From the NCBI GenBank assembly GCA_902767235.1, contig CACXGR010000229.1, forward strand, positions 1 through 17,344: a stretch of DNA of 17,344 bases, written 5' to 3'. Below the pieces are notes generated by a model, which saw only the letters and a program-made list of their open reading frames with translations, had not been told where the DNA came from and searched no databases. Positions 8,207 through 16,696 of the stretch are shown here, in pieces; positions within the stretch are counted from its first letter, which is position 1, and every line of letters starts with the position of its first letter. The DNA is from an uncultured Lachnospiraceae bacterium. Lineage in GTDB: Bacteria > Bacillota > Clostridia > Lachnospirales > Lachnospiraceae. The position numbers were made by a program, and so were the translations under genes.

Positions 8207-8410
8207 GAAGGCCTCTCTTTTCTGTGATCTGTATTTGGGCGTCCCAAGCTCTCCGGCCCCGGTCCGCGGTACGGATCGCGCATGACTAACCGATTATCTA
8301 TTATAAACCTTTTTCTCAACTGTACCTTATTTCTTTTTCTTTCTTTGTGTTTTTTTTGTGAAATTCACCGCCGTATCCCGCTGCCGGGTCTTGTTCCGTG
8401 CATCTGCAGA
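8207..8410. other. Intergenic region upstream of the exporter operon
   Basis: This stretch holds no gene I can support. The half nearer the operon is GC-rich; the middle (about 8300-8360) is strongly T-rich on the plus strand, so A-rich upstream of the minus-strand promoter candidates, as an UP-element-like tract would be. It contains the start of the exporter transcript and the tail beyond the cyclophilin terminator. Confidence 0.6.
8293..8319 (-). promoter_or_regulatory. Candidate promoter of the exporter operon
   Basis: On the minus strand a TTGAGA (8319-8314) is followed by a perfect TATAAT (8305-8300) and a second box GATAAT (8298-8293). TTGAGA pairs with GATAAT at a short 15-base spacing. 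TATAAT has no good -35 at 16-18 bases (AAGGTA at 17), but it lies in an AT-rich tract. Which hexamer is used cannot be decided by eye. The leader to the first adaptor would be about 90 bases. Confidence 0.5.
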
Positions 8411-8446
8411 CCAAAGAAAGCTCCCGCTGCATTTCTGCGCGGGAGC
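8411..8446 (-). terminator. Intrinsic terminator after the cyclophilin gene
   Basis: GCTCCCGC (8420-8427) pairs with GCGGGAGC (8439-8446). A one-base bulge and a further GCA/TGC pairing close a short TTTC loop. Read on the minus strand, the hairpin is followed by TTTCTTT, an interrupted U-tract. It lies about 50 bases after the cyclophilin stop and so likely ends the dtxR/C39/cyclophilin transcript. Confidence 0.75.
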
Positions 8447-8497
8447 ATTATCTCACTGATATTCACGGCATTTACCGGATCACCTTACCGCTTCGGT

Positions 8498-8977
8498 TCA
8501 TTCTTCCACAATGCGGATCGTATCGATCACCTGATCCTCATAAGGCCTGTTGTTCCACCTGACAGTGGGCGTTTGTGCGATCCTGTCCACGACCTCCATG
8601 CCCTTTACCACTTTGCCGAAAGCCGCATACTGGCCGTCCAGATAATCGGCGTCCGCGTGCATGATAAAGAACTGGCTGCCTGCGCTGTCGGGATCCTGCG
8701 CCCTGGCCATACTGATCACGCCTCTCTTGTGGCTGATCGGATTGTTCCAGCCGTTGGCCGCAAATTCTCCCTTGATGTGCCAGCCGGGACCTCCTGCCCC
8801 GGTTCCCTGCGGGTCACCTCCCTGGATCATAAATCCCGGGATCACCCTGTGAAAGATCAGTCCGTCATAAAACTCTTCTTTGACCAGTTTCTCAAAATTC
8901 TCAACGGTGACCGGCGCCGCCTTGGGGTCGAGCTCCAGGTCGATCACGCCGCCGTCTTTCATTGTAATTTGAATCAT
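8498..8977 (-). CDS. ppiB: Cyclophilin-type peptidyl-prolyl cis-trans isomerase
   Basis: Catalyses cis-trans isomerisation of Xaa-Pro bonds; cytoplasmic, since no signal peptide is present. The 159 residues make a single compact cyclophilin domain. The active-site signature FHRVIPGFMIQGGDP (42-56) carries the catalytic Arg 44, Phe 49 and Gln 52, and GSQFFI (100-105) supplies the hydrophobic pocket. At the position of the human cyclophilin A tryptophan (WLDGKHVVFG) this protein has DYLDGQYAAFG, i.e. Tyr for Trp and Tyr for the active-site His, a common bacterial pattern associated with weak cyclosporin binding. The start ATG at 8977 follows GGGAG. It is 20 bases downstream of the C39-like gene and is followed by a terminator. 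Confidence 0.95.
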   Translation of the reverse strand: MIQITMKDGGVIDLELDPKAAPVTVENFEKLVKEEFYDGLIFHRVIPGFMIQGGDPQGTGAGGPGWHIKGEFAANGWNNPISHKRGVISMARAQDPDSAGSQFFIMHADADYLDGQYAAFGKVVKGMEVVDRIAQTPTVRWNNRPYEDQVIDTIRIVEE

Positions 8978-8997
8978 TTTCGTACTCCCATATGTTA

Positions 8998-9615
8998 TTA
9001 TTCTCCCAGCCGCACGATCACGGCTCTCTTTCCCAGCTCCGCGTGTCTCTTGACGGCGGTCATTCTGGAATAGCGGACAGCTCCTTCCGCCCGCTTGGGG
9101 TCATTAAATACAAGCTCATTGGGTTCGCTCCCGATCAGGAGCATGCACTGGGTGCCGTCGATCCACTGAACGGTCTTTCCGTCGTCCCTGCATACCCAGC
9201 TGTATCCGGGGCGCGTCGGTTTCATTTCCTCACTTGCCCAGTAGATCACCGGTACTCCGCGTCCGATCCCTTCTGCCAGCAGCTCGTCCGTCGATCTGCC
9301 CGCCGCGTCTTCCGCCTTATAAGGCAGCCCTTTTTGTGCAAAACACTTGTTGAGCGCTTTGATCAGAACTCCCTGATAGCAGCCGTACGCACTCTTCTCA
9401 TACGGGCTCCCGGCAAATGCGGCTTCCGGATCCGGTCCGATCAGCCGGCCTTCTTTGCGGCGCATCTGCTCCTGCGGAAGGAAAAAATCAATGAATTCAT
9501 TCACAGATATCCGAATCCCCAGGTACCGCAGCAGCATGACAGCGCACAGGCACTCATCCCCGGACGGCCATTCATCCGTCTGCTCCATATGCGGAACTTT
9601 CAATATGGTTCCCAC
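8998..9615 (-). CDS. C39_2-like cysteine-peptidase fold protein, probably catalytically inactive
   Basis: A 205-residue protein with the layout of the small Clostridial C39_2 peptidase family. It has an N-terminal VPHMEQTDEWPSGDECLCAVM (7-27; compare the usual VPxxxQ...PTGCExxSxVM), then the LRYLGI...FID..LP block, GPDPEAAFAG, the YGCY segment (77-80), a VPVIYWAS strand, and WIDGTQCMLLIG followed by NDP (171-173). The family nucleophile Cys (PTGCE) is Asp 20 here, and the catalytic His (xHCxLL) is Gln 156; the downstream NDP is kept. Nearby Cys 22 and Cys 24 do not line up with the nucleophile. There is no signal peptide, so it is likely cytoplasmic. The start is GTG at 9615, six bases after GGAGG, and that GGAGG abuts the stop of the regulator gene. 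Its role is unknown; a binding or scaffold function is inferred. Confidence 0.8.
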   Translation of the reverse strand: MGTILKVPHMEQTDEWPSGDECLCAVMLLRYLGIRISVNEFIDFFLPQEQMRRKEGRLIGPDPEAAFAGSPYEKSAYGCYQGVLIKALNKCFAQKGLPYKAEDAAGRSTDELLAEGIGRGVPVIYWASEEMKPTRPGYSWVCRDDGKTVQWIDGTQCMLLIGSEPNELVFNDPKRAEGAVRYSRMTAVKRHAELGKRAVIVRLGE

Positions 9616-9626
9616 AACTGCCCTCC

Positions 9627-10019
9627 TTATTGTTCCCGGTCAGCTTTCCCAAGGTGTTTTTCATAGACTGCACTGATCTTGTCGTAGGTGTTGTCGTCGA
9701 TCACATGCTCTATTCGGCAGGCTTCTTCCGCAGCTGTTACTTCATCGACGCCGATCGCGACCAGAACCTTGGTCAGCAGTTTATGCCGCTGATAGATCCT
9801 CTGTGCGATATCCTCCCCCTCGGGGGTCAGCGTGATGTATCCGTTCAGATCCATTTCCACCAGCCCCTCCGACCTCAGCTTCTTCATTGCGATGCTGATA
9901 CTGGGCTTTGAATAGTTGCGCTCATTGACAATATCGATGGAACGGACATTCCCTTTTCTTTCTCTGAGAACAAGAATGCTCTCTAAATAGTCTTCCGCTG
10001 ATTCGTGGCTTTTTTTCAT
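9627..10019 (-). CDS. DtxR/MntR-family metal-dependent transcriptional regulator
   Basis: A 130-residue winged-helix repressor. The N-terminal DNA-binding domain (about 5-65) includes SAEDYLESI, a recognition helix around SKPSISIAMKKL and the wing NGYITLTPEGE. The dimerisation/metal domain follows, with the C-terminal SH3 domain absent, as in MntR. Metal ligands by family alignment are Asp 10, Glu 13, His 79, Cys 101, Glu 104 and His 105. The EEACRIEH motif has Cys where B. subtilis MntR has Glu 99, as in iron-type DtxR, while Asp 10 is MntR-like, so Mn versus Fe preference is uncertain. I chose ATG 10019 with GAGGG upstream; a longer reading to 10079 adds 20 residues unlike the family. No metal transporter lies nearby, so it probably acts elsewhere or on its own cluster. 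Confidence 0.92.
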   Translation of the reverse strand: MKKSHESAEDYLESILVLRERKGNVRSIDIVNERNYSKPSISIAMKKLRSEGLVEMDLNGYITLTPEGEDIAQRIYQRHKLLTKVLVAIGVDEVTAAEEACRIEHVIDDNTYDKISAVYEKHLGKADREQ

Positions 10020-10075
10020 AATACCCTCTTCTCTCCGGTCCCTCTCTGATCCCGCTTTCCCTGCTCGCGATGCGA

Positions 10076-12103
<2,028 letters not shown>

Positions 12104-12131
12104 TGTTTTACCCTCCTGTTACATTTGTAGC

Positions 12132-12150
12132 GCCCGCTGCCACTGCGGGC
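12132..12150 (-). other. GC-rich hairpin between the TPR/AAA-like gene and glgB
   Basis: GCCCGC (12132-12137) and GCGGGC (12145-12150) form a six-base stem with a seven-base loop, 12 bases after the upstream stop. No U-tract follows on the minus strand, so it is not a clear terminator. It may be a processing or mRNA-stabilising structure that adjusts glgB expression within the transcript. Confidence 0.4.
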
Positions 12151-12161
12151 ACAGCCTCTAT

Positions 12162-14522
12162 TCAGTAATGAAGAAAGTCCTTGTCTCTTAAAATGATCCT
12201 GTTCTGTACGCCTCCCTTTCTTCGGGAGAAAGAATCCACAAGACTTGAGAGCGTCTTGCGGCTCGCATAGTATATTGCTTCGTCGACAATGTCCCTTATG
12301 TCTTCGAGCGTGACGCTGTGATCCACGGTCTGCATGGACATCACTCTGCTCTGCAGCGCGCTGAAGCCGTATTCGTCGATCTCACACTGCTGCTTGCCGG
12401 CATATTCCCTTGCGTAGCCCAGAAGTGTGTCCACGCTCAGCGCTGCTATGTCCACTCTCGCCGGGAACATTTCCCGGATATCGGGATGGTCGTTCAGAAA
12501 AGCATCCATGACGCCCTTGCGGTCGATCATGATGATCAGGATACTGCGTTCCGGCATTCTGAGCATCTCATTCAGTGACGCTGCGCCTTCTTCACTCATC
12601 ATGGAGGCTCTCTCAATGATCAGTGCGCCGAAGGGCATCCTGGGAATGACCCGCAGCATATTCTCTCTGGTTATATATCTTCCCTCGGACTTTGCGATCT
12701 GGCCGACAAAGTTGGGATTGATCTGCCGGTAGCGGCGCACCAGTTCACGGGCAAGGCTCAGCGTTCCGACGCCTTCATCTCCGGTGATGATCACATTTCC
12801 GGTGCCGCCCTCCAGAAAGATCTGATCCAGTGCCTTCGTCAGCTGCCGGATCGAATCCTCCGAGTGCAGATAGATCGGGCCCGTCGCCCGTTTGTTCCTG
12901 CCGCCCTCGGGCATCTTCTCCACGGCAAATTCTTCAGGGAAATCACCTCCGCCTTCCGTCACAAACAGGCTGGTGTCATACTTGGCGCTGCCTTCATCGT
13001 CATCCCGGATCTCCAGCGCTTTGTGCACTTCCCTGGGATCCCAGGACTTCGTATTGGTCGACACGACCGCCGCCGCTCCCAGATCGGGCGCCTGGGCATA
13101 TGTGTCCTCCGGCTCCGTCTCCTCAATGCCGTTGAACTCGTAAAAGCTCTTTTTGACCTTTTCCCACTCGGACATGATGTCTTCCAGGTTGAGCTGACCC
13201 GTTATCTGCTTGTCCGGTTTCTGCTCCTCCTGCATGACCATTGCGTACTGCCCGTCCGTCTCCTGCCGGAGATATGTGTCATAATTATCGAGGCTCTGCA
13301 TTCCCTTGATGATCGTCTTCTGCATATTCTCCTGGGAGAAAAAGGACTCCTCCGGGCTGATCTCAAATGAATGGTCCTCAAAGACCGAATGATCTGCTGC
13401 CGGAGCCGCCTGCCGGGCAAAAATCCCGTTCTGCTCACGCCTGTCTCTCTCCCCGGCTGCTTTCCCGCTCTTCTCTGCCGCCGGCCTTTTCTTCAGTTCT
13501 TTGGGATTGACTTCATACTCCTCATATTCCCAGGGGATCTCCGACATTGCCGCATCCAGGTTCAGGTCCGGGATCTCCCCGGCTTCCGCCGCTTCCTCTG
13601 CTTTATCTGCTTCCGAAGCATCTCCTTCTGCGGTCTCCTCTGCGGATGCTTCTCCTTCCCCGGTCTCCGGTACAGCTTCGGAGTCCGGCTCTTTGACTTC
13701 CGCTTCCGATCCGCCTGTCTCTTTCTGCGGCGCTTCTTCGGAAACGCTGTCGTCTCCGGGAGCCTGCTGCGCTGCATCAGAAGCACCAGTGTCCGCGGGT
13801 TCCTTTGGCAGATCCGTTCCTTCTTTTTCTTTCTCCTCTTTCTCTACTTCCTTCACGGAGGCAGTCTCCGAGGGGGTCCCGGATCCGTTGGGCTCCGGTC
13901 CCGGCTCTTCCCCGGTCATCTTCTTGTACAGAGCTTTCTGTGAAGGCGTCAGCTCGCTGAAGGAAGCCTTCAGCTCCAGCGCCTTGCGCACATATTTCCC
14001 GTCTCCGAAACAAGCGACGATCTCGTCGCACTGTGAAGCGCACATCGATCTCTCGCCTGCTTCCATATACAGTTTGGCAAGCTCAAAGAACCAGCGGTCT
14101 CTCATGTCGTATCTGGCCATCTCTTCCAAGACGGCGATCCGCTCATTCACGCTGACGTTGTGCGCTTTATAGAGTTTATACTGCAGAATATACCGGTCTG
14201 AATCTCTGGGCGCCACATTGAGATATTCGTTGTAGAGCTGAAGCGCGCGCACATGGTTGCCGACTTTCAGTTCCAGTTCGCACAGTGAAAAGATGATCTG
14301 TCTTGAATTGGGCTTTTTGGCGTAAGCCAGTTCCAGAACCCGTTTGCTCTCCTCATATCTTCGGTTTATTTTATAGACATCGCTGACTCTGCAGAGCGTT
14401 CTGACATCCCGCACACGACGCCAGTCTACCGTGTCGGCCAGTTCAGCCGCCTCCTTGAATCGGTGTCTTGAGATCAGCTGATCCATCTCGCTGATCGTAA
14501 CTTTCAGTTCATAATTATTCAA
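12162..14522 (-). CDS. TPR protein with long acidic linker and degenerate CbbX-like AAA+ domain
   Basis: A 786-residue soluble protein in three parts. Residues 1-200 are helical repeats of TPR type, e.g. YKINRRYEESKRVLELAYAKKPNS, with further units at about 75-105 and 142-172. Residues about 203-340 are a low-complexity Glu/Ala/Ser/Pro linker, followed by a less ordered stretch to about 540. The last 240 residues resemble a CbbX/SpoVK-type AAA+ module. GDEGVGTL (581-588) sits at the P-loop but has Thr 587 where Lys is required. ALIIERA (633-639) sits at Walker B with Glu and Arg instead of Asp-Glu. MDAFLNDHPDIREMF matches the family's post-sensor region. ATP hydrolysis is therefore doubtful. 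The start is TTG 14522 with AGAGG seven bases before it; the next in-frame ATG (residue 13) has no good ribosome site. No signal peptide or TM. It opens the cluster with glgB; function unknown, scaffold suspected. Confidence 0.85.
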   Translation of the reverse strand: MNNYELKVTISEMDQLISRHRFKEAAELADTVDWRRVRDVRTLCRVSDVYKINRRYEESKRVLELAYAKKPNSRQIIFSLCELELKVGNHVRALQLYNEYLNVAPRDSDRYILQYKLYKAHNVSVNERIAVLEEMARYDMRDRWFFELAKLYMEAGERSMCASQCDEIVACFGDGKYVRKALELKASFSELTPSQKALYKKMTGEEPGPEPNGSGTPSETASVKEVEKEEKEKEGTDLPKEPADTGASDAAQQAPGDDSVSEEAPQKETGGSEAEVKEPDSEAVPETGEGEASAEETAEGDASEADKAEEAAEAGEIPDLNLDAAMSEIPWEYEEYEVNPKELKKRPAAEKSGKAAGERDRREQNGIFARQAAPAADHSVFEDHSFEISPEESFFSQENMQKTIIKGMQSLDNYDTYLRQETDGQYAMVMQEEQKPDKQITGQLNLEDIMSEWEKVKKSFYEFNGIEETEPEDTYAQAPDLGAAAVVSTNTKSWDPREVHKALEIRDDDEGSAKYDTSLFVTEGGGDFPEEFAVEKMPEGGRNKRATGPIYLHSEDSIRQLTKALDQIFLEGGTGNVIITGDEGVGTLSLARELVRRYRQINPNFVGQIAKSEGRYITRENMLRVIPRMPFGALIIERASMMSEEGAASLNEMLRMPERSILIIMIDRKGVMDAFLNDHPDIREMFPARVDIAALSVDTLLGYAREYAGKQQCEIDEYGFSALQSRVMSMQTVDHSVTLEDIRDIVDEAIYYASRKTLSSLVDSFSRRKGGVQNRIILRDKDFLHY

Positions 14523-14606
14523 CGTAAGACCTCTGTCAGTTACTCGTCATAATTTACTACAAACCGACCCCTATTTCCCCAAAAACAGGGCAAAATCACT
14601 AATTTC

Positions 14607-14635
14607 AGTTTAACATACGCCTATTACAATGTCAA
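14607..14635 (-). promoter_or_regulatory. Promoter for the TPR/AAA-like gene and following cluster
   Basis: On the minus strand a perfect -35 TTGACA (14635-14630) and a -10 TAAACT (14612-14607) are separated by 17 bases, with TG one base before the -10 (extended -10). Predicted transcription begins about 78 bases upstream of the TTG start. No strong terminator separates it from the rsmA stop 24 bases upstream, so read-through from rsmA is also possible. Confidence 0.75.
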
Positions 14636-14658
14636 AAACAAAGCCGCTTTCGGTGCCC

Positions 14659-15528
14659 TCAAAGGTCGATCAAAAGAGAGAGCTGCGCAAACTGTTCCAG
14701 CGAGAGCGCTTCTCCCCTGATCGCAGCGGGCAGGCCCATTTTTTCAAGTGCCCCTGTGACTTCTTCCCTGCTGATCTTTCTTCCTTCCAGGCAGTATCCG
14801 TGTGATACCGCATTTGCCAGCGTCTTTCTCCTTTGGTTAAAGGCCGCCCGGATCAGGGCAAACATAACCTTTTCCCTGCACTCGACCGGCGGCTCTGCAT
14901 ACGCCTTCAGGCACAGGACGCTGCTGTCAACGCCCGGGCGCGGAATAAAGCAGTGCGGCGGCACCGTCATCACCGCTTCCGGCTGCGCATAGTACTGCAC
15001 TGCCAGCGACAGCGCCCCGTACTCCTTGTGTCCGGGACCGGAGCGTATCCTGTCCGCCACCTCTTTCTGAACCATCACGGTAATGCTGGAAAATACTTTT
15101 TCCTGTTCCAGAAGCTGCATGAGGATCGGCGTTGTCACATAGTATGGAAGATTTGCGACCACCTTGAGGGGCCTTCCGCCGTTTGACTCCTCACATACGG
15201 CCCTGAGATCCGTCTTCAGGATATCCTGCCACAGGATCTTTACATTGCCGCAGTCCTCCAGGGTCTCCGCAAGGACCGGTCTGAGGCCCTCGTCGATCTC
15301 CACGCAGATCACCTGCCCCGCCGCTTCCGACAAAAGCTGCGTCATGGATCCGATGCCGGGCCCGATCTCCAGCACGCAGTCATCTTTGTTTATCTCTGCT
15401 GCGTCTATGATATTTCTGATCACGCCCGCGTCGATCAGAAAATTCTGCCCGTATTTTTTTCTCGCTTTTATTCCATATTTCTCAAGTATATACCGGGTCG
15501 CCCCCGGCGATGCCAGAATCTCTCTCAT
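14659..15528 (-). CDS. rsmA: 16S rRNA (adenine1518/1519-N6)-dimethyltransferase
   Basis: Dimethylates two adjacent adenines in the helix 45 loop of 16S rRNA late in 30S assembly, using S-adenosylmethionine. At 289 residues it is the standard RsmA/KsgA length. Motifs: KKYGQNFL (24-31), SAM-binding motif I VLEIGPGIGSMT (52-63), motif II acidic VEIDEGL (76-82), catalytic motif IV NLPYY (126-130), FIPRPGVDSSV, and the C-terminal FNQRRKTL. The start ATG at 15528 follows GAGAGG at five bases. It lies 37 bases after tatD and is likely co-transcribed with it. Loss of this gene typically gives kasugamycin resistance in other bacteria. Confidence 0.97.
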   Translation of the reverse strand: MREILASPGATRYILEKYGIKARKKYGQNFLIDAGVIRNIIDAAEINKDDCVLEIGPGIGSMTQLLSEAAGQVICVEIDEGLRPVLAETLEDCGNVKILWQDILKTDLRAVCEESNGGRPLKVVANLPYYVTTPILMQLLEQEKVFSSITVMVQKEVADRIRSGPGHKEYGALSLAVQYYAQPEAVMTVPPHCFIPRPGVDSSVLCLKAYAEPPVECREKVMFALIRAAFNQRRKTLANAVSHGYCLEGRKISREEVTGALEKMGLPAAIRGEALSLEQFAQLSLLIDL

Positions 15529-15565
15529 GGATACCTCTCCGTATGGTCATTGCCATCTGCATTTA

Positions 15566-16333
15566 TCACGTCAATCCGTACATCATCTCCGCATTCCGCT
15601 CGGTGGTCCGGATCACTTCCTCCTCGGTGATCCCCTTGATCTCCGCGATCCTGCTGACCACGAAGGGCAGATATAAGGAAGAATTTCTCTTTCCCCTAAA
15701 GGGCACCGGCGCAAGATAAGGGCAGTCCGTCTCCAGAAGGATCCGGCCCAGTGGGATCTCTTTGACGGTCTCCACGAGCTTCCTCGCATTCTTAAAGGTG
15801 ACTACGCCGCCCACGCCGATGTAGAACCCCATCTTCACAAACTCTTTTGCCAGCTCGGCACTGTAGGAATAACAGTGTACCACACCTCCTATGCTTTCGG
15901 CATGATTTTCTTTCATAATCTTCATCGTATCTGCGGCAGCATCTCTCGAGTGAATGACGACCGGCATCCCTGTCTCGCGGGCCAGCTGCAGCTGCCTGGC
16001 GAACCAGCGCTTTTGGATCTCCCGGTCCGGCTCGGGCCAATAGTAATCCAGCCCAATCTCACCGACCGCCACCGCCTTTTTATCCTGCAGCCCCCTCCTG
16101 ATCTTCTCCAGTATTTCCTCCGTCATCTCCGCACAGTGTTCGGGATGAATACCCAGCGCACAGTAAACATGATCGAATCTGTGTGCCAGCGCCAGGCAGT
16201 CGTCTATGCTCTCCGGGGAGGCCGCGATATTCACGACCCGTCCGATCCCGGCTTCCGGCAGGCTCCCCAGCAGCTCTTCGCGGTCACTGTCAAACGCCTC
16301 ATCATCATAGTGTGCATGTGTGTCAAAAATCAT
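15566..16333 (-). CDS. tatD: TatD-family metal-dependent deoxyribonuclease
   Basis: A TIM-barrel metallohydrolase of 255 residues; family members are Mg-dependent 3'-5' exonucleases acting on DNA/RNA. Metal and catalytic residues are all present: His 6 and His 8 in FDTHAHYD, Glu 92 in VGEIGLDYYW, His 128 in VVIHSRDA, His 153 in GVVHCYSYS, and Asp 203 in LLETDCPYLAPVPFRGKRN. The start ATG at 16333 follows AAAGAGG and gives the usual TatD N-terminus. An in-frame codon at 16381 would add 16 hydrophobic residues through the A/T-tract and is not believed. It is the first gene of the tatD-rsmA pair, with a promoter about 60 bases upstream that overlaps the divergent tRNA promoter. Confidence 0.95.
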   Translation of the reverse strand: MIFDTHAHYDDEAFDSDREELLGSLPEAGIGRVVNIAASPESIDDCLALAHRFDHVYCALGIHPEHCAEMTEEILEKIRRGLQDKKAVAVGEIGLDYYWPEPDREIQKRWFARQLQLARETGMPVVIHSRDAAADTMKIMKENHAESIGGVVHCYSYSAELAKEFVKMGFYIGVGGVVTFKNARKLVETVKEIPLGRILLETDCPYLAPVPFRGKRNSSLYLPFVVSRIAEIKGITEEEVIRTTERNAEMMYGLT

Positions 16334-16369
16334 CTTTACCTCTTTTTTTAAAAAAAATAAAAAAAACGC

Positions 16370-16398
16370 TTGCATTTCCAAATACCTTCCCCTATAAT
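16370..16398 (+). promoter_or_regulatory. Promoter of tRNA-Lys
   Basis: TTGCAT (16370-16375) and a perfect TATAAT (16393-16398) at 17-base spacing. Predicted start is about 45 bases upstream of the tRNA, leaving a 5' leader to be removed by RNase P. Confidence 0.7.
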
Positions 16399-16421
16399 AA
16401 CACTTGCGTCACGGATAACAA
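16394..16421 (-). promoter_or_regulatory. Promoter of tatD-rsmA
   Basis: On the minus strand TTGTTA (16421-16416) and TATTAT (16399-16394) are spaced 16 bases apart, about 60 bases before the tatD start. The -10 lies on the same AT core as the opposite-strand tRNA promoter, so the two promoters overlap almost exactly. Confidence 0.6.
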
Positions 16422-16439
16422 ATCTTTTTTGAGACGCAA
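16404..16439 (+). repeat. Inverted repeat in the tRNA-Lys leader
   Basis: TTGCGTC (16404-16410) and GACGCAA (16433-16439) are perfect 7-base complements separated by 22 bases, ending 9 bases before the tRNA. It begins at the predicted transcript start. It could fold the leader RNA for processing, or be a protein site between the two divergent promoters. Confidence 0.5.
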
Positions 16440-16448
16440 AGATAATAT

Positions 16449-16521
16449 GCGCTTCTAGCTCAGTTGGTAGAGCACCTGACTCTTAATCAGGGTGTCCAGG
16501 GTTCGAGTCCCTGGAGGCGCA
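16449..16521 (+). tRNA. tRNA-Lys, anticodon CUU
   Basis: A 73-base cloverleaf. The acceptor arm GCGCTTC pairs with GAGGCGC (one G-T pair) and the discriminator is A. The D arm is GCTC/GAGC, and the anticodon stem is CCTGA/TCAGG with loop CTCTTAA, giving anticodon CTT for AAG. The variable loop is five bases and the T arm is CAGGG/CCCTG with the TTCGAGT loop. The CCA end is not encoded and must be added enzymatically. It has its own promoter and an intrinsic terminator seven bases after its 3' end. Confidence 0.97.
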
Positions 16522-16527
16522 CTTGAG

Positions 16528-16554
16528 AGGTTCGCAATACGCGGACCTTTTTTT
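16528..16554 (+). terminator. Intrinsic terminator of tRNA-Lys
   Basis: AGGTTCGC (16528-16535) pairs with GCGGACCT (16541-16548), eight base pairs with one G-T, around a five-base AATAC loop, followed by a run of seven T's. Confidence 0.92.
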
Positions 16555-16657
16555 ATTGTCTAAAGCCGACAGTCGCCGTCTTCGCTCGAAAAATATGTAA
16601 TTCCCCTTCGAAAAAGTAATATTTTCTTAACATTTTGTTATACTTTTGAATTATTTA
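16555..16657. other. AT-rich upstream region of the secreted repeat protein
   Basis: No gene seen. The first 35 bases are GC-mixed. From about 16590 the sequence is strongly A/T-rich with A and T tracts up to the -35, resembling an UP-element or curved-DNA region that would boost the downstream promoter. Confidence 0.5.
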
Positions 16658-16686
16658 TTGCATTAGCGTCATTTATTCGTTATAAT
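16658..16686 (+). promoter_or_regulatory. Promoter of the secreted Ig-like repeat protein
   Basis: TTGCAT (16658-16663) and TATAAT (16681-16686) with 17-base spacing, the same two hexamers and spacing as the tRNA-Lys promoter. The leader would be about 30 bases. Confidence 0.78.
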
Positions 16687-16696
16687 TGCCGTAATG

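Noticed and set aside
7064..8227. A 387-codon open frame on the plus strand opposite the first adaptor
   Set aside because: Antisense shadow of the adaptor gene: no motif, no start signal, and it runs through the adaptor's signal-anchor region.
13501..14172. A Ser/Ala-rich 223-codon open frame opposite the TPR protein linker
   Set aside because: Mirror image of the Glu/Ala-rich linker (GAA/GCC read as TTC/GGC in antisense); composition artefact.
14630..14658. Intrinsic terminator after rsmA
   Set aside because: Only a three-base CCG/CGG stem precedes the TTTGTTTTT run, too weak to claim.
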